From assembly GCA_029204225.1 (NCBI GenBank), contig CM055113.1:5928647-5992646 (forward strand): DNA of 64,000 nucleotides, given 5' to 3'. The notes under the pieces were generated by a model. It had not been told where the DNA came from. It saw only the letters and a program-made list of their open reading frames with translations, and searched no databases. A program made the position numbers and the translations under genes. This document shows positions 32,651 through 42,222 of this stretch, piece after piece (position 1 is the first letter of the stretch; each line of letters starts with the position of its first letter). This stretch comes from Diphasiastrum complanatum. Taxonomy: Eukaryota > Streptophyta > Lycopodiopsida > Lycopodiales > Lycopodiaceae.

Positions 32651-33937
32651 TGAACTATTGGCTCCATAGACCACGTGGATTATAAGATCTATATTCATTT
32701 GTTGGCCACATGTACAAGAAGCTTTATTTTATGCATTTATATCATAGATGCTGGCAGAATGCGTTCCGCTAACCCAACATTCCGGATGGCTCATTCCGGA
32801 TCGCCCACAAAAAAATTGGAAAAAAGTCCTATGGCCAAAAATAAAATTGGATAGTTTAGCTAAAGTCAAATGACGTTCTATTGCAATCCTCATTTTGTAT
32901 ATTCTGAATATTATATACCTAGTTTCAAAAGGACCAAAACTTGTCATGGTTGTTGACACTAGCGTTGACTTTGTGTTTTCTTTCCATAATGTTTTATTGC
33001 ATTGATGTTATAGTTGCAGGTGACGTTAGACATTATTTGATCATGTTTAGGTTCTAAATACTACAATCTCGGGTTAAACTCAGGTGGGGACTGGAAATCA
33101 TGTCTCGCTAGTTCATCATGAAAAAGAATTAATCCCTCAGTCTCATGAATGGTACAAGGTGTCCTACAATCCCTCACTTACGATAGGCGATATAGGATCA
33201 TGTGTTTCCTAGAATTAGCATTCTTTTACAATTTTTTCGGAATGGATATTGTAGGAGCACATTGTTACTCAAATCACAAAAACCATAATAAATCAATCTA
33301 TTATATAGTAACAAGGCTCAAACTAGTCAACAATAGTTTACTAAAATAGAGTAGGCAAAGAACAAAGCAAGAATTAGTTGCACATAGCCAGTAAAATGGC
33401 AATAGTCGACATAGCTCCACCCTTCTATACAATTTTCCTAAAAAAATTCGAGAAGCAAAAAAAAATCAAGGCAAATAAAACCAAGCAAAAAAATAAAAAA
33501 TAAAAAAATTTGCATTCTGGGAAAAAACCCTACCCCTAATTTTGGGAACGTGATCCAGATCGTGTTCCTAAACATGATGCATGTATGATTTATATAAAGG
33601 ACTACCCAACTTTTATTGATTGATTACCTAAGGTGGGAATCCTTTAGGAGGGTGCACTATTTTCCTTCCAAAAGGTCTGCCTTTCTTGATTTTGTGAATC
33701 TTGCCTTCAGGAATCCTCAAAGGACTATAAATAGGCTGTATGTACATTCATTTTTGGAGCTTATGATGTGGTATTGCTTGGGCTCTTTATGGGAAAACTC
33801 TTGCCTTTGTTGTTGCTTGTAGAGCTTCAGCCATTGATATTAAGTGATGCTATTTACCATTCTTCATGGGAGATTGTTAGATTGCTTTATGTATTTATAT
33901 ATCTTTGATACTAAAATTGGTGATTGGGTTCATGACT
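32651..33937 (+). repeat. LTR interrupted by a palindrome-cluster insertion
   Basis: The left part (GGATTATAAGATCTATATTC, 32,677-32,696) matches 42,650-42,680. The right part has TATA box CTATAAATAGG and ends ...GGGTTCATGAC before primer-binding site TTGGTATCAAAG (33,937-33,948). Without the insertion the LTR would be about 470 bp. It belongs to the same family as the LTR at about 6,230. Confidence 0.5.
32752..33575. mobile_element. Candidate insertion with GTTCC/GGAAC word clusters at both ends
   Basis: The left cluster (32,761-32,806) contains two ATTCCGGAT words, followed by an A-rich run. The right cluster GGGAACGTGATCC...GTTCC (33,544-33,568) is preceded by a long A-rich run (33,450-33,530). 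A GATGC pentamer occurs on both sides (32,747-32,751; 33,576-33,580) and may be a target duplication. The middle is non-coding. Confidence 0.4.
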
Positions 33938-33948
33938 TGGTATCAAAG

Positions 33949-35636
33949 TACTTTCCTGAGCAACTAGAAATCCGCTAATTTCTTTTGATTTTTTTTTCTC
34001 TTTGGCCATTTTTCTGTCTATACACCTACATCCACCTTTCTCACCATAAAATTTTGGTTTGTGATTGAAATTTAATTTTGTTGATTGCATTGGTTTCCTA
34101 GCAGCTGGGCCCTCCTCACAAAGTGGTTTTCTCTGCTACCTGCTTTCTCTCTTGCTGGATTCTCTCTCTAGACCTAAGCAACTATTTTTTGCCATAACTT
34201 TTTTGTTGTTGGTCAAAATCAAGATCCCTCGATTTCATTGGCCTCCTAGCTACAAGGCACCCATCGCATAGTTATTTTCAATGTCAGGTTTTTCTGAAAG
34301 TCTAATTCCAAAAACTATAATTTTAACTTCAAAGAGAACCCATCTTTTCATTCTCTTTCACAACAAAAGTTCAAAAGAAATATTAGAGTCCAAAAAAAAA
34401 AACACTCCGACCCAGTATGTTCCAGAACGAACGGTATGGTACGTACAGTATGTTCCGACCCAAAAGGGTCGGAATGGGTTTCTAAGGTATAAGGGCACTA
34501 TGTTGAGGCAAGACTATTGATCCAAGTTTTAAGTGAAACAGAGCTCTACATCACAAGAACTTGCAAATTTACACGTTTGATCAAAAGAGGTAATGTTTTT
34601 TAGTTTTCACTTTTTTATGTTCTTTTACATATATGCTTGGATCTTGTTAATTCATACTGCTCCTTAATTCTAAACATCCGTTTTCTATCCATTTTGACCT
34701 TCTATAAGTTTTGTTTATAAAAAAATTCTATTCTAAAAGATGTTATTTCAAATTTTGTTTATATATCTTTACATTCTTTTTCGCTTTCCAAACTCATTGC
34801 ACTTTATAGTGCATGAATTTGAATTTTGGTTCTCTATCAAAAGATGTCACAAGTCAAAGTTTAGTCACAACAAAGTAATATTTTGTTTTCGGCATAAAGA
34901 TATTTTTCAACTTTCTCCATTTGCTTTTGTTAGTCTTGTCATCTTAACACTTTTTCTATCACTTTTGAAACTTTTATGGGCCATATTTTGACGTCTTTAA
35001 TCTTTCTATAGTTTCATCCTTAATTTTCACTTGTTTGTGGTTTCTTTTGCTTGCATCTACCTGTCATAACATTTTATAGCTAGTGGACATATTTCTATGC
35101 ATGCTAAAACCCATTTCTAGTGGATTTTTTCGTCAACTTTTTCTTACACCTTGCGTACGTCGCCTCTTATAATGTGTTTGTGTGTGGATTTACCACAGTT
35201 GGGGTGACAACAAGAGTCCACACCCTCAACTATTTTTCTAGCAGTAGATAGTTCTCAATATTCATGCTTGAAGAGTCATCATGTCTAGATTTTCTAGCAA
35301 TTTTGAGCAGTAAACATTGGCCACCCTTAATCATCTAACTAGCAATGATAGCATCTTGACCAGCAGTGGTAACAACTCATTGATGATTTGATGTTGAACC
35401 TAGTGCATGCTCTTTCTCCATATGTACTGATTGGGACCTCTATACATACGCATATCCACATGTTTATGTTGCTACTGCTTGGCACTCCTAGTCAGTCCGA
35501 CTCATTTGGCACTCCTAGTGTTTATGTTGCTACTGCTTGGCACTCCTAGTCTATCCGATTCATTTGGGATGAATATGCAATATGTTCTATGAAGTTGAGA
35601 CGTTCTTGGTCTTTGTGGATTGCTTGGAGCATCTAT
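33949..35636. other. Intron 1 sequence, mostly AT-rich
   Basis: No gene recognised; the first part may be the leader of the element whose LTR ends at 33,937. At 34,453-34,474 there is a perfect hairpin, TTCCGACCC-AAAA-GGGTCGGAA, within a cluster of GTTCC/GGTACGTAC words (34,408-34,476) preceded by an A-rich run. Confidence 0.45.
35461..35568. repeat. 58-bp direct repeat
   Basis: TGTTTATGTTGCTACTGCTT and the following 29 or so bases occur at 35,461 and again at 35,519. Confidence 0.85.
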
Positions 35637-36034
35637 TGTTAGGAATTAATGGTTAATTAATTATTCGTAGAGGCCAGCCTGCGTGCTAGAAGGCCTATTC
35701 TATTTTTAGTATAGGTACTATCTATTTTTAGTATAGGTACCTAAATTAGTACCAATTTTGCTAGAATAGTATAGAAATCTATTTTAACTAAGATAGCATA
35801 GATTTCTATTGTTGAGACTTCATAATTAGCATTCCAATTGCTATTGTAGAAGGATAGCTTTTGCTTTTGTTTTTGGGCAGTCTCTATAAGAGTAGATGGG
35901 TGCCCACCTCCATTGTCATCTCAGTTTCCACTTTATGAAGCATAGCTTCTTGCAGTCCATCTTCTTCATCTTGTGATTGATGTTTTGTGTGAGTACTAAT
36001 AAGATTAGTTTACTCCGATTTCTGAATTCTATCA
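35637..36034 (+). repeat. 5' LTR of partial copia
   Basis: About 398 bp, TGTTAGGAATTAATGG...GAATTCTATCA, with an internal duplicated TCTATTTTTAGTATAGGTAC. It is followed by a diverged primer-binding site (TATATGAGAGCC). Confidence 0.6.
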
Positions 36035-36723
36035 TCTATATGAGAGCCATCTCGTTAAGATTGGGATCTACGGAAGGAAGGAGAAGATCAGCGCTGCAGG
36101 TTTTACTGGTGGAGATCGCATCTAGTGGAGGTGCTATTTGGTGAAGGTCGCATTTGGTGGGCGCCATCCTGTGTAGATTTTTATGGTGGAGATCACATCT
36201 AGCGCAGGTAGTACCTGGAAAGAAATCAGCAGAAGCAGGCAGATCTGAGGGATCGGCGTTTTCTAGTGCAGACAGATCTGGTGCAGGCACACCTGAACAG
36301 TAGGTCAGAACTGGTGCAGATTTAATCTGAGGGCAGGTTTTATCTTGTGCAGGTTTTATGTGGTGCAGGTTCATCTGAAGGCGGCAACAGCTAGTGAAGG
36401 TAGCAGCCAGGACAGGTTCTACCTGAGGACAGCAGCACCTGGACAGGTCTAGATAGTGGCAACATCTGAGACAGGTATTATCTGAGGGAGGCAACAGCTG
36501 AGGACGGCATCAACCAGACAGGCAGCGATCAGATAGGTGGTATCTGAGGGCGGCAGAACCTGGACAAGTCAGAACCATACAGGTTCTATCTGGGACAGCA
36601 GACAGGCAAATTTGAGGCAAGTAGTATCTGGACAAGTGCTATCCATGGAAGGCGACAGTTAATAGATTGTTGCATGCGATCAGATTCCTAGTAGAAATCC
36701 TATCATTTTTTGTACGACAAAGA
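36035..36723 (+). repeat. Copia leader with degenerate CAGGT repeats
   Basis: Repeated variants of GCAGGTTTTATCTG / GACAGGTTCTACCTGAGG run through 36,090-36,650. A 152-codon minus-strand ORF here is a by-product of the repeats. Confidence 0.65.
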
Positions 36724-37867
36724 TGGGGAGTCTCATGAATCTGTTTTACTGGAGTCAAGCAAGTTAGATGGATCTAACTACAGCTTGTGGAAGTTCAAAC
36801 TTCAGAATATACGTCAGGACAAAGACTATTGGGATTTCTAGTAGGACAAGAGGTGATGGCTCACGATCTCAATGATCAAGATAGAAGGGCATTTGAGAAA
36901 CGGGTGCAACGTGCGCATCATATCATCAACTTATCCATGAAGGATAAGGTTATTCCTCTCATCAGGAATGCAGTCGGGCCTAAGGGTGCATGGGATATTC
37001 TTAGGAATACATACGAAACGGTGAGTAAGTCTCGAGCTTTGTTTGAATAATAAACTTCATACCTTGAAAATGGAATCAGAAGAATCCATTACGGATTTTA
37101 TTACCAGGGTGAAGGATCTAAAAGATCAGTTGTCTTCTATAGGGGAAACTGTACTTGACAATACTCTTGTACAAATTGTTTTGAATAGCTTACCATTTCA
37201 ATATCAGAACTTTGTTATGACACTGAGTTTGAGGGAGAGATCGCCGACATTCAACAAGCTGAATGGTTTGCTACTTCAAAAAGAGTTAAGAAGACAAAAC
37301 TTGATGTCTAGGGAAGATTTCAGGGAGCTCGGTTTCTTTACCACAAATCAAGGCAAGAAGACAAGAGGCAAAAAGGATCAGAAGCAAGAAGGCGAAGACA
37401 ATTCAGAAAAAGGAGACAGTTCAAAGCCCAATCCAAAGAAAAATGGTAATTGTAACTTTTGTGGCAAATATGGTCATTTTGCGTTTGAGTGCAGGAAAAA
37501 GAAGGCAATCCAGGACAAGAAGAAGCAGTCAGGCAACTTCATTGAAGACGAAGACAAAAGTGAAGCTGTGGGATGCCATGAGTTATTCTCAGCTTCAACA
37601 TTAGAAATCTCTGAAGACTGTTGGTACATTGATTCTGGAGCGACGCAACATATGACACCACATTGTGAGTGGTTTACACAGTTTGAGGACAATGGTGTAA
37701 ATTCACATGTCAAGCTTGGAGACAATTCTTCTTACAACATCAAAGGTCAAGGTACACTGAGAGTACATTTACCTTCAGGGGATATAGGAGAAATTAAGAA
37801 TTTTCTCTACGCTCCAGGTTTAAAGAAGAATTTACTTTCAGTTTCTGCTATCATGAAAGTTGAGTTA
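36724..37867 (+). pseudogene. Copia gag-protease fragment
   Basis: The gag N-terminus (ESSKLDGSNYSLWKFKLQN) is in another frame from the main part. Then RAHHIINLSMKDKVIPLIRN, a frameshift near 37,045, LHTLKMESEESITDFITRVK, knuckle CNFCGKYGHFAFECRKKK, and protease CWYIDSGATQHMTPH. It ends LLSVSAIMKVEL where the adjoining LTR begins. Confidence 0.88.
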
Positions 37868-38177
37868 TGGAGTACAACATAAAAGCAAGAGAGAGAGGAC
37901 TTCAAAGCTCACAACTTGAATGATTATTCAAAGAGTAGTAGGGTGTGGAAACCCCTCCAAACTTTGGGCTACATTTAGCATGTAATGTATAGAGGTGGTG
38001 TCTTGCTAATTCTAGCTCTAGAACCACATGGGTCCTCAACCTACTTGTTCTTACTTGCCTAACTAGCACAAGTGGGGTGTACTATGTACATAAATGTTTT
38101 ACCCCCATGTCTTATGCACAACTTACAAGTTACAAGTATACAAGCCTTAAGGGGCAAAATAGGCATTTATTTCAACA
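37868..38177 (-). repeat. 3' LTR of the inverted-core copia
   Basis: The minus strand runs TGTTGAAATAAATGCC...TTGTACTCCA, preceded by a 14-base G tract (38,178-38,191 as C on plus). The start is related to the LTR at 15,170. Confidence 0.82.
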
Positions 38178-38191
38178 CCCCCCCCCCCCCC

Positions 38192-39110
38192 TCAATGGCT
38201 ATTTTGTTCATACCAACACCTAGCATGCTACGAAACTTTTCAAATTTTTCTGTACTAAGTGCCTTAGTAAAGATATTTGTTGCTTGATCGTTGGTATCAC
38301 AATATTCGAGCTGAATTTCTCTGCTTTGTATCTTCTCTCGTAAGAAGTGCTGATCCACCTCAATATGTTTCGTACGAGCATGGTACACAGGATTTTTGGC
38401 AAGTTGGATGCAACTTTGGCTGTCACACTGAAGAATAGTAGGACCATCCTGTGGAATCTGCACCTCCCCAAGAAGTCTCCTAAGCCATATTGCCTCGCAG
38501 GTAGCTTTTGTCGCTGCCCTATACTCAGCCTCTGTCGATGATAAGATAACTGTGGGTTGTTTCTTGTTGCACCAAGAAATGGCCCCTGAACCAAGGTTCA
38601 AAGTGTAACCTGTGGTTGACTTTCGATAATCCCTATCACCTGCCCAATCCAAATTGGTAAAGCCTCCAAGCTGAAGCTTTCCGTCATCTGTGTACTCAAT
38701 CCCATAGCAGGTTGTCCCTTTGACACACCTCAAAACCCTCTTGGCTGCTTTCCAATGTGCTTCAGTTGGAGAACTCATGAACTGGCTTGCTACACCAACC
38801 GCATAGGAAATGTCTGGTCTCGTAGTGGTGAGATAAATCAGGCTACCCACAAGCTGCCTATAAAGAGTCTCGTCCACAAAAGGAGTGCCATCATCTCTAG
38901 ATGGCTTACTGCTGGTATCAATGGGCGTGGAAACGGGTTTGCAATCCTGCATGTTGAACCTGTTCAAGACTTCACATGCATAGTTAGCTTGGGAAATAAA
39001 GACACAGCTTTCCTTTTTCCAAACCTCCAAGACAATAGTGGATTAAACCCAAATCCTTCATCTCGAACTCATTTGATAAATGAGCCTTCACCTTTTCAAT
39101 AAGCTGCCCA
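38192..39110 (-). pseudogene. Copia RT C-terminus and RNase H
   Basis: Minus strand, starting NGQLIEKVKAHLSNEFEMKD in RT just after the YVDDL..TG motif. Then a small frameshift near 39,020, TPIDTSSKPSRDDGTPFVDE, TTRPDISYAVGVASQFM, RNase H (GAISWCNKKQPTVILSSTEA, EYRA), and ATNIFTKALSTEKFEKF. Apart from the frameshift it is long and open. Confidence 0.92.
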
Positions 39111-40947
39111 TTTTAGATTGTGGCATGAGAGGTATGGACATCTTGGCTACCGAAGCATGCAGGTGTTGAACCAGCATCATATGGTGGAGGGGCTTTCAGT
39201 TGTTAAGCCAAGCTCTTCAGTTTGCGAGGCTTGCGCTATGGGAAAACAACAAAGACATAAGTTTCCCAAGGAGAGCACCACCAGGGCAGCAGGCATACTT
39301 GACTTGGTACATTCAGATTTGTGGGGGCCAACCCAAACCAAATTTGCAGGGGGGGCATATTACTTTATGACCTTTATTGATGACTTCTCACGCAAGATTT
39401 GGATTTATTTCTTGAAGTTAAAATCTGAAGCATTCAAGTACTTCCTGCATTTCAAAGCTTTGGTAGAAGAACATTCAGGAAAGAAGATAAAGATGCTCAG
39501 GTCAGACGGTGGTGGAGAGTTCATTAAGACAAAATTTGTGGAATTTTGCAAGGCCAATGGGATCAAAAGGCAGCTTACAGCTCCTCATACCCCTCAGCAA
39601 AACGGCATAGCAGAGAACCGAACTATTGTGGAGTGTGCAAGGTGCATGCTCAAGGCAAAGGGGTTGCCCAACTCTTTTTGGGGCGAGGCAATGCACACAA
39701 CAGTGTTTTTGTTGAATAGAAGTCCAACACAAGCTGTGGAAGGCAAGACTCTAGAAGAGGCATTTAGCGGCATCAAGCCCAAGGTGGGCGCTTTGCGAGT
39801 GTTTGGTTGTACGGCCTATGCCCATATTCCCAAGGATAACAGGAAGAAGCTGGATGCAAAATCAGCAAAGTGTATTTTCTTGGGATACAGTGAAGAAAGC
39901 AAAGCTTACCGACTTTACGATCTTACTAGCAAGAAGAGGATCATAAGGTGAGATGTGGTCTTTGAAGAAGATCAAATGCCTCCTATAGAGTAACTTGAGA
40001 TGGAGGATGGTACAAGTGAATTTGTGCCAATACTTGATGATCCCCATCCATATATGGGAGAGCCTCAGGATGATCATATGAGTGATCAAGAGGATGAATT
40101 CGAGGAGGCTAGGAAGCGGAAGGAAAGGGGCAAATCTATTGAGTCCTATTCACCGTCTTCATCACCAACTGCAAGGAAGAAGTTTCCCAAGTGGTATTGG
40201 CAAACTGTGCAGGATGGTTTGATATTGGATGAGGGAGAGAGCAGCAATCCAGGGGCTAGGAGGTCTCAAAGGCAAGCCTAGTAGCATGAACACTAGGAGA
40301 CAAACTATGCAGTTATGACTACTATTTTGGATTCACAAGATCCGCATACATTCGTTGAGGCAGCAGATGAGAAGGTATGGCAACATGCTGTGCAAGAGGA
40401 GTACGACTCCATTCTCAAGAATGATACATGGGATTTGGTGAAGTTACCAAAAGGGAAGCGTCCTATTGGCTGTAAGTGGGTCTACAGGACCAAATACAAA
40501 TCGGATGGGAGCATCGAAAAGCATAAGGCAAGGCTGGTTGCTAAAGGCTATGCACAGAAGGAGGGCTTGGACTGTGATGAGACGTTTGCACCGGTAGCTA
40601 AGATGACGTCTATTAGGTTGGTTTTAGCATTGGCTGCATTTTTTGGTTGGGAGGTCCATCAAATGGACGTGAAGAGTGCTTTTCTCAATGGACAGTTGGC
40701 TGAAGAAGTCTACATGGAACAGCCACAAGGTTTTGAGGCTAAGGGCAAGGAAAGTATGGTATGCAGGCTTAAGAAGGCCTTATATGGTTTGAAGCAGGCA
40801 CCCAGGGCCTGGTATAGTCGTATTGACGACTATTTTGCCAAGGAGCAATTCATAAAGAGTCAGTCGGATTGCAACCTGTCCATGGAAAAGGAAGATGGGA
40901 ACATTGTTTTGATAGTTCTCTACGTGGATGACTTGGTCATCACGGGT
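39111..40947 (+). pseudogene. Inverted block: copia integrase and N-terminal RT
   Basis: Plus strand: [106 protein letters not shown], then RT HTFVEAADEKVWQHAVQEEY, GWEVHQMDVKSAFLNGQLAE and LYGLKQAPRAWYSRIDDYF. It stops at YVDDLVITG. In-frame stops lie at about 39,951, 39,993 and 40,280. The D-D-E residues of integrase are visible. Confidence 0.92.
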
Positions 40948-42222
40948 ATATCCACATCACTTCCTTTTGCTGTATAAGCATGCTGACTAGGGATAGAAGT
41001 GTACAACCTGTATAGATTATCCTCCTGCAATCCTTTGGCCACAACCTTCATATTGTCACTCAAGTCCAACACAAGACAAGAAGTAGCATCAGATTCTACT
41101 TTCATATTTTGAGTGATAGCTCCTACTGAAAGAAGATTTTTAGCAAGTCATGCTACATATAAGACATTCTTAATGACTTTGACTTCTCCTGATGGAAGCT
41201 TTACAGGTATTGTGCCCTTTCCCTTGACCTTGTGTGTTGAGTTTTCACCTAGGCACACCTCTTGTCCATCACAAATCCCCACAAAGGTATCAAACCAATC
41301 CCTATGAGGGGTCATGTGCTTTGAAGCACCTGAGTCAATGTACCAACACCTGTTGTAGCTTGTGAGGCCAATGCAACAGAGAATAACTCAGCTTGTCTTA
41401 TGTCACTCTGCTCCTCTCTTGCAACACTCTCAACAACATTTCCTCCCTGCTTCTTTGTGCCCTTCTTTTGCTCTGCAAGCTTCTTCCTGCACTCAAAAGC
41501 AAAGTGTCCATATTTACCACAGTAATTGCAATTCCCCTTCCTTCGAGGTGTGGAAGAAGTATTCGAGGAGGATTGTGCTTCTAACATCTGCAAGTTCTCC
41601 ATTCCTTGCTCAAGTGTTTGTGCTGCTCCTTTTTTCTTGCCTTTACCTTTCTTCTTATCCTTGGCTGGATTTTGCTTCTTCTTAGAAGCAAAGGCATGCT
41701 CCTGGAAAACTTCCCACTTGGAGAGATTAACTCTCCTCATCTCCTCCTATAACAAGAGACCATAGACTTCTTCATAGGTAGGGATCTTCTCTCTCATAGA
41801 TATCATGATCACAAAGTTCTGATAAGCATATGACAAGCTAATCAAAACTATTGGCACCAAGTCTTTGTCAGCAATAGACTCTCCAAGTACAGAAAGCTGA
41901 TATCTAAGATCCTAAATCTTAGTAAGATGATCAGTAACTGTCTCCCTTGTCTCCATTCTGAGAGTATACAAATTGTTCTTCAAGTAGAAAAACCTAGTTG
42001 TACTTGTTGTCTCATACAATGCACGAAGAATGTGCCATGCATCCACAGGCCCTTTGGCTGACCTGATTAGAGGAATCACATTATCCCTCACTGACATGTT
42101 GATGATCCGGTGTGCCTTTTCCCCTCTCTTGATATAGTCCTTGAGTTCAAGTTCAGATGTTGGAACAGGCTCCTCACCTGTCAAAGGCTTCCAGCATTCT
42201 TTGTCTTCAAGTGCAGAGGTGT
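40948..42222 (-). pseudogene. Copia gag-protease of the inverted-core element
   Basis: Minus strand: ECWKPLTGEEPVPTSELELK, KAHRIINMSVRDNVIPLIRS, knuckle CNYCGKYGHFAFECRKK, protease region with its catalytic string lost by frameshift near 41,330 but HMTPHRDWF present, then NLYRLYTSIPSQHAYTAKGS up to 40,948. The gag N-terminus and LTR beyond 42,222 are missing. Confidence 0.88.

Larger units (their letters stand above)
35637..37867 (+). mobile_element. 5' part of a copia element (LTR, leader, gag, protease)
   Basis: Plus strand: LTR, degenerate primer-binding site, repeat-rich leader, gag with zinc knuckle, protease. It stops within the protease/integrase linker at 37,867, exactly where the LTR of the next (minus-strand) copia begins, so the second element inserted into or joined onto it. 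Confidence 0.8.
37868..42222 (-). mobile_element. Copia element on the minus strand with its central third inverted
   Basis: Minus-strand gag-protease (42,222-40,948) and minus-strand RT end-RNase H-LTR (39,110-37,868) flank a plus-strand integrase-RT block (39,111-40,947). The protein text lost at each minus-strand break is exactly what the inverted block supplies, judged against the related element at 15,170-20,310. The 5' LTR is missing. Lies in intron 1. Confidence 0.82.

Noticed and set aside
36036-36494. A 152-codon minus-strand ORF with many Cys
   Set aside because: It lies antisense in the repetitive leader of a copia element; its composition follows the CAGGT repeats.
39111-40947. 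Integrase-RT block taken as the continuation of the plus-strand copia at 35,637
   Set aside because: It would require the minus-strand copia to be split into two halves placed symmetrically around it; the joins to the minus-strand halves fit residue by residue, so an internal inversion is simpler. Not fully excluded without long reads or phylogeny.
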